Shown: piece after piece, positions 14,155 to 22,513 of the stretch
How positions within the stretch are numbered: the first letter of the stretch is position 1
Layout: each line of letters starts with the position of its first letter
Origin: Porphyromonadaceae bacterium UBA4259
GTDB taxonomy: Bacteria; Bacteroidota; Bacteroidia; Bacteroidales; Muribaculaceae
Assembly (NCBI GenBank): GCA_002396125.1
Contig: DGWL01000056.1
Span: 1-23,382 of the forward strand
DNA: 23,382 nucleotides
Direction: 5' to 3'
Notes under the pieces: model-generated
Told to the model about the DNA's origin: nothing
Database searches by the model: none
What the model saw: the letters and a program-made list of their open reading frames with translations, nothing else
Translations under genes and position numbers: made by a program

Positions 14155-17100
14155 TTATTCAGCCTGTGAGCCCAGGATGATTTGGTAAACATAGGTCACG
14201 TCGGCCGAGTTGATGAGTCCGTCGGCATTCTGGTCACCGTTAACAAGCATGCTGTCGTCGCCATTGAGAATCCACTTGTAGAGCGCGGTGACATCGGCAC
14301 TGTTGCAAACGCCGTCGCCATTCACGTCACCTTCAACTCCACCTTGCCAGGCCTCGCCGGGCAGCAGAATGTTGTCGTGGGTTTCGGTGGTGGTAATCTC
14401 CTTGAAATAGGCACGGAAGGGTTCAACAGCCTGCGCGTCCTGAGACCACTTGGCAATTGTGCCGGCAGCATCCACGCCATAAATGGCATTGAGCGACTGG
14501 CCCACAAATGTTCCGGCCATCATGTAGAGCTCGCCGCTGGTGTAGGCGATGGGCTCGGCCTTGAGCATCACATTGCTTGCACTCCAGGTGATGGCGGTGC
14601 CGGTGAGACCGGCAGCCTTGTTGAGAGCGATGATATAGGGAACATTGGCCTCGATGTTTTCAACCTCTGCAAACTTGACTACGCCGTCTTCCTCTTGAGC
14701 GAAACGCTCAATCCACATGCTACCGGTGCTTGCCGAGCAAGTTGCGGGAGTGAATGGCAGCACGATGGTGCTCCAGTTCTGGGCAACGCCGTCCTGGCGA
14801 GCCTTGTCGAAGGTGCGCTCGTAGCTGATGGCCTGAGCGGTGAAGCTTTGTGGGGTGAAGTAGCCGTAACCGTCCTTGAGAACGATATTCTCAGCCACAT
14901 TGCCCTTAACCACGTTGAGACCCTCAAGACCTGCGGGAACTGCCTCGTTCTCGCCCACGAAATAGATGGTGTTGGGGTTGCCGCTTGGTGTCACGCTGGT
15001 GATGTCGAGCCCCTCGAGGCGGGCAGCAAGTGCTGTAGCAGGAACGGTAATTTCACCGCCGGCAGCCACGCCGTTACCTGTCATGCTGGTGCCGTCCCAA
15101 GTGACGAGACCACGGTGAATATCGTAGTAAACCGAATGGCCGCGCTGCACCAAGTTAACCATCTCGTCGTTCTCGTTGCGGGCATAGATGTTGAGCGAAT
15201 AGGTCTCACCATAGGCGAGGTCGTTGAAGTCAAAGTAAAGTGTCTTGGTCTCACCGGGATGCAGGTTGAGCGAGCTCTGCGAGTAGGTAATCATCTCACC
15301 GCCAAGCACGTTGCCTGCTTCGTCTTTCTCAACAATAAAGAGAGGTGCGAGCACAAACTTGTTAAACTCGCCCGAGGCATTGTTGGTGATATCAACGCGG
15401 AAGTGGGCATGCGAGTCATAGATGATGCCGTCAACCGCATTCTCGGCGGCGATTACCACGCTCATGTTGAGCGGTGTCTCGGTGCTTTGCACGATTGTCA
15501 CAGTGCCGGTGCCGGTAACGGGATTTGAGCAATTGGCATCGTAGTAGAGACGCAATGTCTTGTTGCCGGCGGTTGCGGGAGTAACGTTGAAGGTCACAGT
15601 CTTGGTCTCCCCGGCGAGCACCTCGGTCTGGATAGCAGTAGTGTACTGCGAGTACTCATCGAGCTGCTGTCCGCCAAAGTCGAGATACAGGTCGCCAAAG
15701 TAGCGGTCCTCACTGTTGTTCTTGAGCTGCACGTGGATTTGCTCCTGTGAGCCCACCTTCTCGCCGCCTTCAAATTCCCAGCCTGTTGCCTCAAGATTAA
15801 GGATGGGATGGGCTGTGAAAGAAGCGGTGTAGGCTGTCATCTCGCACACCAGGTAGAAGCGATCGCTCTCGAGCATGGGCTTCCACTCGCTGGTGCCTTG
15901 AAGCATGTACATGGGCACAACTTTATAGGTGCCGGTCATGCCTGCGCCAAATTTCACGGCGTCGCGGGCCTCAATACCCGAGCCAAACTCCTCGAGATTT
16001 CCCAGCGCGCTGGTGAGAGCTGTGGAATAAACGCCGCGGTTGATCATGATGCTCTGGAAATTGCCATCCATGTCGTAGAGGGCGAGCGCCACGTCATATT
16101 TCTTTTGGGTGCCCACGTGGTCGGCATAGTTCAAGCGGAAGGTTTTGCGCTTGTAGATGCTGAAACCCTGCGACTGCGAGTCACGCTCAATGTAGCCGGT
16201 GAAGCCGGTGACGAGGTTGGTCACGGTGAGAGCATCCTCAACAGGTGGCTGTGGATTATCACCGCTACCGCTGGGGTCGCCGGGCTGAATGCCGATGATG
16301 ATGTTCTGCTTCATGTTGTAGCCCTCGGCGCTCGATGAGCCGCCAATGCCACTCTCGCGGGGGTTGAGCACTGCAAGCTGGAAGTAGCCGTTGCCCATGC
16401 CTCCCCATCCCCAGTTGATGTGGAAGTAGTTGCCATACTCATAGCCGTCGCACACAAACGAGTGACCGCCGCTGCTACCGGCAGTGCCGTTGTAAATCAA
16501 GGGGCGACCGGCGGCAAGTTCCTCATAGACCATGTTGTCCCACACTTCCTGAGTGAAGTCGGTGCGGAACTTGATGGCGATGGTGGTGGGGTCGTAGGCG
16601 AAATATTGTGTAAAGCCCTTGGGAATATCATCAGTATAGGCACCGGTCGACGAGAGTCCATACTGCGACTTAACCGAGGCTCCGGCATAGTACATGAGTG
16701 TAGCCACGGCATCGGTGTAAACCTCGTCCTCGCTGCCGTTGTAGCTGTCTTTCATGTGGTCCCAGTCGAAGGTTGTCACGGGCAGTTCCTCCATTTCCAC
16801 GCTCGACCAGGTGTAGTCGCCGTTGGGGATTGAGAATTGATAGCTGGGAATGACTTTAGTGGTCTTTTCGGGCCACTTGTGGTAGTTCATGATTTGCGAC
16901 ATCGATGTAGCCACACAACCTGTGTAGGCCATCTCGCCAATGGTGTCGCCGTCTTCAACACTCATGAACTCGGGGCAGCGATTCCAGTAGGGAGCGGCCT
17001 GATTCCACTTGGTGGTTACCATGGGAGCTATTGAGTTGCGAGTGTCGACCACGCGCTCGGCCTTTGGAGCGGCGATTGCATTGTCGAGGTTGGATGCGGG

Positions 17101-17472
17101 AATCTTGTCGAGCAATGCAATTTGCTGAGCATACTCGCCAAGCCAGTTTTTCATGTTGACGGGAGCCTTGGCATCGTCGTAGTAACCTTCATCGCTATAG
17201 CCCAAGATGGGATTGATGCGGTCATCGCCGGCAACAATCACGAAGCCCTGGTTGTCGCCAATGTTGAATACATAATAGGCGGCATTGGCAGCAGCCTTGA
17301 GGTGATTGCTGGCGCTAGTCACCATCTTTAGCGAGCGTGGCGCCTTGTGCTTGCTAAGCACGAAGTTGGCAGCCTGTTGCTGAGCCTGCTGTATAGTCAC
17401 GGGAGCAGCATTGGCAATGAGCCCCAAGCTCATGCAGAGCAGTAACAGAATAAGAAAACGGTTTTTTGCCAT
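14155..17472 (-). CDS. Secreted C10 (streptopain-type) cysteine protease with C-terminal dockerin
   Basis: 1105 residues, exported (signal peptide about 1-22, MAKNRFLILLLLCMSLGLIA). Residues about 25-125 are a Spi-like propeptide (AAYYVFNIGDNQGFVIVAGD, INPILGYSDEG). The catalytic domain spans about 150-395: Cys in YTGCVATSMSQIMNYHKWP (C186) and His in GGHSFVCDGY (H337), followed by FHINWGWGGMGNGYF. Then come several Ig-like beta domains (about 405-810) and a domain with WSTIVLPF at about 905. The C-terminus (1047-1105) is a type I dockerin with two calcium loops, DVNGDGVCNSAD (1049-1060) and DQNADGLINSAD (1080-1091). Expected role: extracellular proteolysis, anchored or assembled through the dockerin. 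It is transcribed alone, with its own promoter and terminator. Confidence 0.93.
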   Translation of the reverse strand: MAKNRFLILLLLCMSLGLIANAAPVTIQQAQQQAANFVLSKHKAPRSLKMVTSASNHLKAAANAAYYVFNIGDNQGFVIVAGDDRINPILGYSDEGYYDDAKAPVNMKNWLGEYAQQIALLDKIPASNLDNAIAAPKAERVVDTRNSIAPMVTTKWNQAAPYWNRCPEFMSVEDGDTIGEMAYTGCVATSMSQIMNYHKWPEKTTKVIPSYQFSIPNGDYTWSSVEMEELPVTTFDWDHMKDSYNGSEDEVYTDAVATLMYYAGASVKSQYGLSSTGAYTDDIPKGFTQYFAYDPTTIAIKFRTDFTQEVWDNMVYEELAAGRPLIYNGTAGSSGGHSFVCDGYEYGNYFHINWGWGGMGNGYFQLAVLNPRESGIGGSSSAEGYNMKQNIIIGIQPGDPSGSGDNPQPPVEDALTVTNLVTGFTGYIERDSQSQGFSIYKRKTFRLNYADHVGTQKKYDVALALYDMDGNFQSIMINRGVYSTALTSALGNLEEFGSGIEARDAVKFGAGMTGTYKVVPMYMLQGTSEWKPMLESDRFYLVCEMTAYTASFTAHPILNLEATGWEFEGGEKVGSQEQIHVQLKNNSEDRYFGDLYLDFGGQQLDEYSQYTTAIQTEVLAGETKTVTFNVTPATAGNKTLRLYYDANCSNPVTGTGTVTIVQSTETPLNMSVVIAAENAVDGIIYDSHAHFRVDITNNASGEFNKFVLAPLFIVEKDEAGNVLGGEMITYSQSSLNLHPGETKTLYFDFNDLAYGETYSLNIYARNENDEMVNLVQRGHSVYYDIHRGLVTWDGTSMTGNGVAAGGEITVPATALAARLEGLDITSVTPSGNPNTIYFVGENEAVPAGLEGLNVVKGNVAENIVLKDGYGYFTPQSFTAQAISYERTFDKARQDGVAQNWSTIVLPFTPATCSASTGSMWIERFAQEEDGVVKFAEVENIEANVPYIIALNKAAGLTGTAITWSASNVMLKAEPIAYTSGELYMMAGTFVGQSLNAIYGVDAAGTIAKWSQDAQAVEPFRAYFKEITTTETHDNILLPGEAWQGGVEGDVNGDGVCNSADVTALYKWILNGDDSMLVNGDQNADGLINSADVTYVYQIILGSQAE

Positions 17473-17552
17473 AAAAAATGTTGGGTCAAAAGGTTTAAGT
17501 AAAATAGTTGTTTTATAATCAAAATTAAGTTTGGTCTCAATTTTTGAGCTGA

Positions 17553-17582
17553 CAAATATACAATAATTATTTCATTTACAAA
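17553..17582 (-). promoter_or_regulatory. Promoter of the C10 protease gene
   Basis: On the minus strand TTTG (17579-17582), an 18-base spacer and TATATTTG (17553-17560) fit the Bacteroidota consensus, with spacing one base short. A second -7-like TATCTTTG lies at 17585-17592. The 5' leader is about 70 bases. Confidence 0.55.
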
Positions 17583-17769
17583 AGCAAAGATAGATGAAGA
17601 GGTTAAAAATCACGACATTTCAACAATTCTTCCATAAAACACAGATGTATAAATTATCAAAACCGAATAAAAAAGGCATACTTCAATCATCACCGTAATT
17701 GAAAAATAAATGTAGGAGGGCGAGTGGTGATTTTTTGTCTAACATCGTGCTTGTCTCAAAGTTTTTGAT

Positions 17770-17777
17770 TATTTTTG
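17770..17777 (+). promoter_or_regulatory. -7 element for the acetyltransferase/GT4 operon
   Basis: TATTTTTG fits TAnnTTTG and lies about 25 bases before the start codon. TTG at 17751-17753 gives only 16-base spacing, so the -33 element is unclear. Confidence 0.45.
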
Positions 17778-17802
17778 CAGTTTTATAAGACACATCACAG
17801 CT

Positions 17803-18381
17803 ATGAATCCTTGCACCCAACTGGCACTTCTCTCGGCATCATCACTCAGGATGCTGCCCCACATCGCCCTTTACCTGCTTCACAAGAAAGATATTGACCC
17901 CGACCTGAAGCAATATGGCGAGGGCAAAGGTGGTGTTGTGACCTTTGTGAAGGTGTGCACCCGCCAGCGAGTGTTCCGCAACCTGTTCTATTACCGCTTG
18001 GGCGAGTACAAGTCGGTATTCATCAAGTGGTTGCTACCTCCCGAGCGTAGCCTGCACATTTGGTGCCCAAGCATTGGCGAGGGTTGCCATTTCGAGCACA
18101 ACTATTCCACCTATCTCAATGCCGAGAGCATAGGCAACAACTTCTATTGCCTGCAGCTCGTGACGCTGGGCAACGACAAGCATGGCCGCCGTCCCACAGT
18201 GGGCAACAACGTGAAGATTTTCACGGGAGCGACGGTGTTTGGCGGCATTAACATTGGCGATAACGCTACCATTGGCGCAGGTGCTGTGGTGAATCGCGAC
18301 GTTCCGGCCGGCTGCACTGTTGCCGGCAACCCGGCTCGCATCGTTAAGCGCGACGGCGAGGCCGTCGACGAGCCATTGTAG
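17803..18381 (+). CDS. Hexapeptide-repeat O-acetyltransferase (serine acetyltransferase-like)
   Basis: 192 residues. An N-terminal helical part (1 to about 80) precedes a left-handed beta helix: IGEGCHFEH, IGNNFYCLQLVTLGND, VGNNVKIFTGATVFGGINIG, IGAGAVVNRDVPAGCTVAGN, then PARIVK. It is closest in pattern to CysE-like enzymes found in polysaccharide loci. The likely catalytic His is in FEH (H99), equivalent to DHA in CysE. The second CysE His, in a DRHP-type motif, is an Arg here (GRRP, 128-131), as in exopolysaccharide O-acetyltransferases. It therefore probably acetylates a sugar using acetyl-CoA rather than making O-acetylserine; this is an inference. The GT4 gene starts 38 bases downstream, which supports a polysaccharide role. 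Confidence 0.82.
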   Translation: MNPCTQLALLSASSLRMLPHIALYLLHKKDIDPDLKQYGEGKGGVVTFVKVCTRQRVFRNLFYYRLGEYKSVFIKWLLPPERSLHIWCPSIGEGCHFEHNYSTYLNAESIGNNFYCLQLVTLGNDKHGRRPTVGNNVKIFTGATVFGGINIGDNATIGAGAVVNRDVPAGCTVAGNPARIVKRDGEAVDEPL

Positions 18382-18419
18382 CCATTTTATCCACATCAAG
18401 CAATACACACAAGAGAATA

Positions 18420-19667
18420 ATGAAGGTTGTAATAATAAATCATAGCGACATGCAGGGCGGTGCGGCGATTGTGTCGCTCAGGCTGGTGCATGCCTTGCAA
18501 CAGGCCGGAGTTGATGCACGCATGCTGGTAACCCATCGCCAGAGCGACGACCCTCTTGTGGGCGTGATGGGCGGCAAGTGGACTAATCGCTTGAACTTCC
18601 TCGCCGAGCGCTTGGGAGTGCTGCTGCGCAACGGCCTAAGGCGTGACACTCTGTTCAAAATCGATACCGGCTCACATGGCACCAACATTGCCAATCATCC
18701 ATGGGTGAAGGAGGCCGACGTGGTGTGCCTCAACTGGGTGAACCAGGGCACGCTCTCGCTCAAGAGCATCAAGCAATTGCACGACGCCGGGAAGCCGCTG
18801 GTGTGGACCATGCACGACATGTGGAACTGCACCGGAGTGTGTCACTACTCCTTCGAGTGCGAGCGTTACACTGGCAAGTGCCACAACTGCCCGCTGCTGG
18901 GCACAAGCGGCAACGACCTCTCCACCACCATTCAGGCCAAGAAACATCGCCTCTATGAGCAAGTGCCCATCCACTTTGTTGCCGTGAGCCACTGGCTCGC
19001 CGAGTGCTGCCGCAAGAGCAGCTCGATGGCAGGCTGCGACCTGAGCGTGATTTACAACGCCTTCCCCATCCACGACTTCGCCTGCGAGCGCCTCGCAGGC
19101 GAGATTGACGGGCTCCCTGCCCACAAGAAGATAGTTGTGATGGGCGCACGCCGCCTCGACGTGGAAGTAAAGGGCTTCAAAGAATTCATTGAAACAACTC
19201 AATACATCGCGCGCAACAAGCCTGAGTTGGCACAGGAAATACATTTTGCCCTCTACGGCGACATCCACGACAAGTCGCTGCTCGACAAGATTGAGGTGCC
19301 TTATACCTATCTGGGCACAATAAGCTCAGGCAGTGAGCTCAGCCGCCTGTACCGGCACAGCGACATCGTGCTCTCAACAGCGCTCTACGAGAACCTGCCG
19401 GGCACCCTCATCGAGGGACAAGCCAGCGGATGCGTGCCGGTGACTTTCGGCCAAGGTGGCCAAGCCGACATTGTAGACCACTTGCGCAGCGGCTACATTG
19501 CCCGCTACAAGGACCCCGCAAGCGTTGCACAAGGCATTGAGTGGGCAATAGGCGCAGGCATTGAGCGTGAGTTCCTGCACAGCGAGGTGGAGCGCAAGTT
19601 TGCTGCCACCAAGATTGCCGGGCAATACATCGAATTATTCAATAAACTAATAAAAAATAAACAATAA
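18420..19667 (+). CDS. GT4-family glycosyltransferase
   Basis: 415 residues, GT-B fold. The N-terminal donor/acceptor lobe begins MKVVIINHSDMQGGAAIVSL, the GGA signature of GT4 enzymes. The C-terminal lobe holds RLDVEVKGFKEF and YENLPGTLIEGQASGCVPV, the E-x7-E region that binds nucleotide sugar. A cysteine-rich insertion at 137-157 (C137, C141, C147, C154, C157; pattern WNCTGVC...C......CHNCP) is shared with WcaC-like transferases. It acts on a cytoplasmic-face lipid-linked glycan or a polysaccharide precursor. Donor and acceptor cannot be deduced. It lies 38 bases after the acetyltransferase and only 5 bases before the radical SAM gene, so cotranscription is likely. Confidence 0.9.
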   Translation: MKVVIINHSDMQGGAAIVSLRLVHALQQAGVDARMLVTHRQSDDPLVGVMGGKWTNRLNFLAERLGVLLRNGLRRDTLFKIDTGSHGTNIANHPWVKEADVVCLNWVNQGTLSLKSIKQLHDAGKPLVWTMHDMWNCTGVCHYSFECERYTGKCHNCPLLGTSGNDLSTTIQAKKHRLYEQVPIHFVAVSHWLAECCRKSSSMAGCDLSVIYNAFPIHDFACERLAGEIDGLPAHKKIVVMGARRLDVEVKGFKEFIETTQYIARNKPELAQEIHFALYGDIHDKSLLDKIEVPYTYLGTISSGSELSRLYRHSDIVLSTALYENLPGTLIEGQASGCVPVTFGQGGQADIVDHLRSGYIARYKDPASVAQGIEWAIGAGIEREFLHSEVERKFAATKIAGQYIELFNKLIKNKQ

Positions 19668-19672
19668 GCTCT

Positions 19673-20455
19673 ATGCAAACCGTACTATTCACAAGCACAA
19701 TATTCGGTCCCATCCACAGCCGCCGCCTAGGCACTTCGCTGGGTGTGAACCTCATGCCCAACGACGGCAAAATCTGTTCTTTTGACTGCCTATATTGCGA
19801 GGCAGGCTATAACGCGCAAGGGCCAGGCACAACCGGCGTACCGAAACGCGAGACCGTGAAAAAACTATTAAAGCACAAACTCGAGGAGATGAAAGCCGCA
19901 GGACAAAAACTCGACGTGATAACTTTCTCGGGCAACGGCGAGCCCACACTGCACCCGCAGTTCAAGGAAATCGTGCACGACGTGATTTCGCTGCGCGACC
20001 AGCATTACCCCGAAGCTAAAGTGACAGTGCTCAGCAATGCCACCATGGCCGGCAAGCCCAGCGTGATTGCCGCACTCAAGCTGGTTGACAACAACGTGCT
20101 GAAGCTTGACAGCGCCGTGGCTCACACCTTGCGGCTCATCAACCGCCCCACCTCGCCCAACGTGCTGCCGGCAGGCATCATCGAGGACCTTAAAGCCTTC
20201 AACGGCAAGTGCATTGTCCAGACCATGATGGTGCGTGGTGAACACGACGGCGTGATTATCGACAACACCACCGATGCCGAAATCGACGCTCTCATCAACG
20301 CCTATCTCGCCATAGCTCCACAGGAAATCATGCTCTACACCATCGACCGCAAGACCCCCGAGGAGAAACTCGTGAAAGTTCCTGTCGACGACCTCAAGCG
20401 CATAGCACGCCACATCGAGGCCAAAACAGGCATCTACGTACAGGTAACAGCTTGA
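19673..20455 (+). CDS. Radical SAM protein
   Basis: 260 residues. The 4Fe-4S/SAM motif CSFDCLYCE (C35, C39, C42; CxxxCxxC) is followed by ITFSGNGEPTLHP, the 'GGE' motif region of the COG0731-like group, and by VLSNATM and VDNNVLKLDSA strands of the partial TIM barrel. No extra C-terminal Fe-S cluster motif is seen. The group is annotated as Fe-S oxidoreductases related to wyosine-type enzymes; the substrate in Bacteroidota is not known to me. The start at 19673, 5 bases after the glycosyltransferase stop, puts it in the same operon, but a functional link to the sugar genes is not implied. Confidence 0.88.
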   Translation: MQTVLFTSTIFGPIHSRRLGTSLGVNLMPNDGKICSFDCLYCEAGYNAQGPGTTGVPKRETVKKLLKHKLEEMKAAGQKLDVITFSGNGEPTLHPQFKEIVHDVISLRDQHYPEAKVTVLSNATMAGKPSVIAALKLVDNNVLKLDSAVAHTLRLINRPTSPNVLPAGIIEDLKAFNGKCIVQTMMVRGEHDGVIIDNTTDAEIDALINAYLAIAPQEIMLYTIDRKTPEEKLVKVPVDDLKRIARHIEAKTGIYVQVTA

Positions 20456-20498
20456 GAATGAGAACACTAAGTTTTAGATGACAAGTTTTTAAACATCA

Positions 20499-22397
20499 GT
20501 GGTTTCTCCCATTCTTGAATTGCAGCGGCAACGCATGTTGCTCAACATGGAATATGAGGCTGAGCGCGACGAGTTTAAGCGCCAAACCGAAACCATGGGA
20601 CTTGGCCGCAAAGTGAAGCGGGGCGACTGCTGGTGGCCACTGCGGCTGGGACGCAGCTATTATAACTCGCTCAACCAGCTCGTGGTGGAGGTGACTCGCA
20701 CTGCCGACACCGACATTGAACACAACTTCGAGTATGGCCGCCAGGTGATGTTTTTCAGTGTCGACGGTGCCGACAACATCAGTTATCTCAAGTTCACAGC
20801 CACAGTGAGCTATGTGCAGGACGACCGCATGGTGGTGGTCGTCCCCGACGGCGACACTGTCGCACAGCTGCAAGGGCGCGAACGCCTGGGAGTGCAGCTT
20901 GCCATGGATGAACACACCTATCAACTCATGTTCCGCGCTCTCGACCGTGTCATCAGTGCCAAGGGCAACCGGCTGGCACAACTGCGCGACATGTTCTATA
21001 ACCGCAGCAAGGTTGAGAAATTCTCGTTTGCGCCACCGCGTTTCCCATGGCTCAACCCCACTCAGGAGCATGCTGTGAACGAGGTGCTGCTCGCCAAGGA
21101 TGTGGCTATCGTTCACGGCCCGCCGGGCACAGGCAAGACCACCACTATGGTCGAGGCCATCTACGAGACTCTCAGGCGAGAGAATCAGGTGCTGGTGTGT
21201 GCCCAAAGCAACATGGCTGTCGACTGGATTAGCGAGCGGCTGGTTGACCGGGGCGTGGAAGTGCTGCGCATTGGCAATCCCACCAAGGTCAACGACAAGA
21301 TGCTGGGATTCACCTATGAGCGACGCTTTGAGGCTCACCCCGACTATCCGCAACTGTGGGCCATTCGCAAAGCAATGCGCGAGTTGCGAGCAGCAAAGCG
21401 ACGTGGAAGCGAGAGTTTTCATCAAAAGATGGACCGCCTGCGCAGCCGTGAGACCGAACTCGAACTGCGCATCAACAACGAGCTCTTTAACAGCGCGCGT
21501 GTCATCTCGTGCACTCTGGCAGGCAGCGCGAGCCGAGTGTTGCAGGGAATGAAGTTTGCCACACTTTTCATCGACGAGGCCGCCCAGGCTCTTGAAGCGG
21601 CGTGCTGGATAGCTATTGCCAAGGCCGGCAGAGTGGTGCTCGCTGGCGACCACTGCCAGTTGCCACCCACCATCAAGTGCCTCGACGCCATCAAGGGTGG
21701 ACTCGCCACCACGCTCATGGAGCGCATTGTGGAGAGCAACCCGCAGGTGGTGACGCTACTGCAAGTGCAATATCGCATGAACGACGACATCATGCGCTTC
21801 TCGAGCGAATGGTTCTACGGCGGCAAGGTGCAGAGCGCGCCGCAAGTGAAATATCGCAGCATTCTCGACTATGACACACCCATAACGTGGATCGACACCG
21901 CAAAACTCGATATCGAGGCGCATGAGGAACTGGTGGGTGAAACCTACGGGCGCATCAACCGCGTGGAAGCACACCTCACCATCGACACGCTGCAACACTA
22001 CTTTGAGCGCCTGGGCAAGCATCATGTGCTTGATGAGCGCCTCGATGTGGGAATCATCTCGCCCTATCGGGCACAGGTGCAGTACTTGCGTCGGTTGGTG
22101 CGCAAGAGCGAGTTTTTCAAACCCTTTAGGCACCTCATCTCGGTCAACACAGTCGATGGCTTTCAAGGTCAGGAACGCGACATCATCGTCATCAGCATGG
22201 TGAGACAAAACGACGATGGCCAAATAGGCTTCCTGCGCGACCTGCGCCGCATGAATGTAGCCATCACCCGTGCCCGCATGAAGCTTTTCATCATGGGCGA
22301 CAGCACCACCCTCACCCGCCACCCCTTCTACCGCAAGCTCTATAGCTATATTAAGGATTTAGGAGAGAAGGAAGAGGAGAGAAATGAAAAATCATAA
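20499..22397 (+). CDS. SF1 DNA/RNA helicase (UPF1/IGHMBP2-like, AAA_11/AAA_12)
   Basis: 632 residues. Begins with GTG at 20499: an in-frame TAA lies at 20490, and the next ATG (20535) would cut the N-terminal helix. A beta-barrel-like domain (about 40-125) precedes the helicase core. Motif I is VHGPPGTGKTTT (207-214 core), with Ia CAQSNMAVD, motif II LFIDEAAQALE (DEAA 359-362), motif III AGDHCQLPPT, motif IV QYRMNDDIMRFSS, and motifs V/VI VDGFQGQERDIIVISM and MNVAITRAR. These mark an SF1B helicase of the UPF1-like clade that translocates 5'-3' on single strands. Its role in bacteria is probably nucleic-acid repair or RNA processing. The last about 12 residues (GEKEEERNEKS) are encoded by a purine-rich 7-nt repeat tract. 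Confidence 0.92.
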   Translation: MVSPILELQRQRMLLNMEYEAERDEFKRQTETMGLGRKVKRGDCWWPLRLGRSYYNSLNQLVVEVTRTADTDIEHNFEYGRQVMFFSVDGADNISYLKFTATVSYVQDDRMVVVVPDGDTVAQLQGRERLGVQLAMDEHTYQLMFRALDRVISAKGNRLAQLRDMFYNRSKVEKFSFAPPRFPWLNPTQEHAVNEVLLAKDVAIVHGPPGTGKTTTMVEAIYETLRRENQVLVCAQSNMAVDWISERLVDRGVEVLRIGNPTKVNDKMLGFTYERRFEAHPDYPQLWAIRKAMRELRAAKRRGSESFHQKMDRLRSRETELELRINNELFNSARVISCTLAGSASRVLQGMKFATLFIDEAAQALEAACWIAIAKAGRVVLAGDHCQLPPTIKCLDAIKGGLATTLMERIVESNPQVVTLLQVQYRMNDDIMRFSSEWFYGGKVQSAPQVKYRSILDYDTPITWIDTAKLDIEAHEELVGETYGRINRVEAHLTIDTLQHYFERLGKHHVLDERLDVGIISPYRAQVQYLRRLVRKSEFFKPFRHLISVNTVDGFQGQERDIIVISMVRQNDDGQIGFLRDLRRMNVAITRARMKLFIMGDSTTLTRHPFYRKLYSYIKDLGEKEEERNEKS

Positions 22398-22432
22398 TTG
22401 AGAGATGAAAGTTGAGACTGGAGACTGGAAAT
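22362..22432 (+). repeat. Degenerate 7-nt purine-rich repeats across the helicase stop
   Basis: After the helicase stop (22395-22397) five clean heptads follow: TTGAGAG, ATGAAAG, TTGAGAC, TGGAGAC, TGGAAAT (22398-22432). Before it, GGAGAGA, AGGAAGA, GGAGAGA, AATGAAA (22362-22389) keep nearly the same period, shifted by one base. They encode the charged C-terminal tail. Confidence 0.55.
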
Positions 22433-22513
22433 TTTAAATAAGATGTGAGAAACTACATTCTCCTTTCTATAAAAAAACTCTTTTCCCTCTACCCTCTTTA
22501 AAATTAAAAAACT

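Larger units (their letters stand above)
17473..17802. other. Divergent spacer between the C10 protease and the acetyltransferase operon
   Basis: A 330-base AT-rich spacer with no credible coding sequence. It holds the protease promoter on the minus strand and a weaker -7 element for the plus-strand operon. No operator-like palindrome was recognised in between. Confidence 0.6.

Noticed and set aside
14155..17472. The dockerin protease as evidence of a cellulosome-like locus.
   Set aside because: No cohesin, scaffoldin or glycoside hydrolase is present in the window; only the domain itself is reported.
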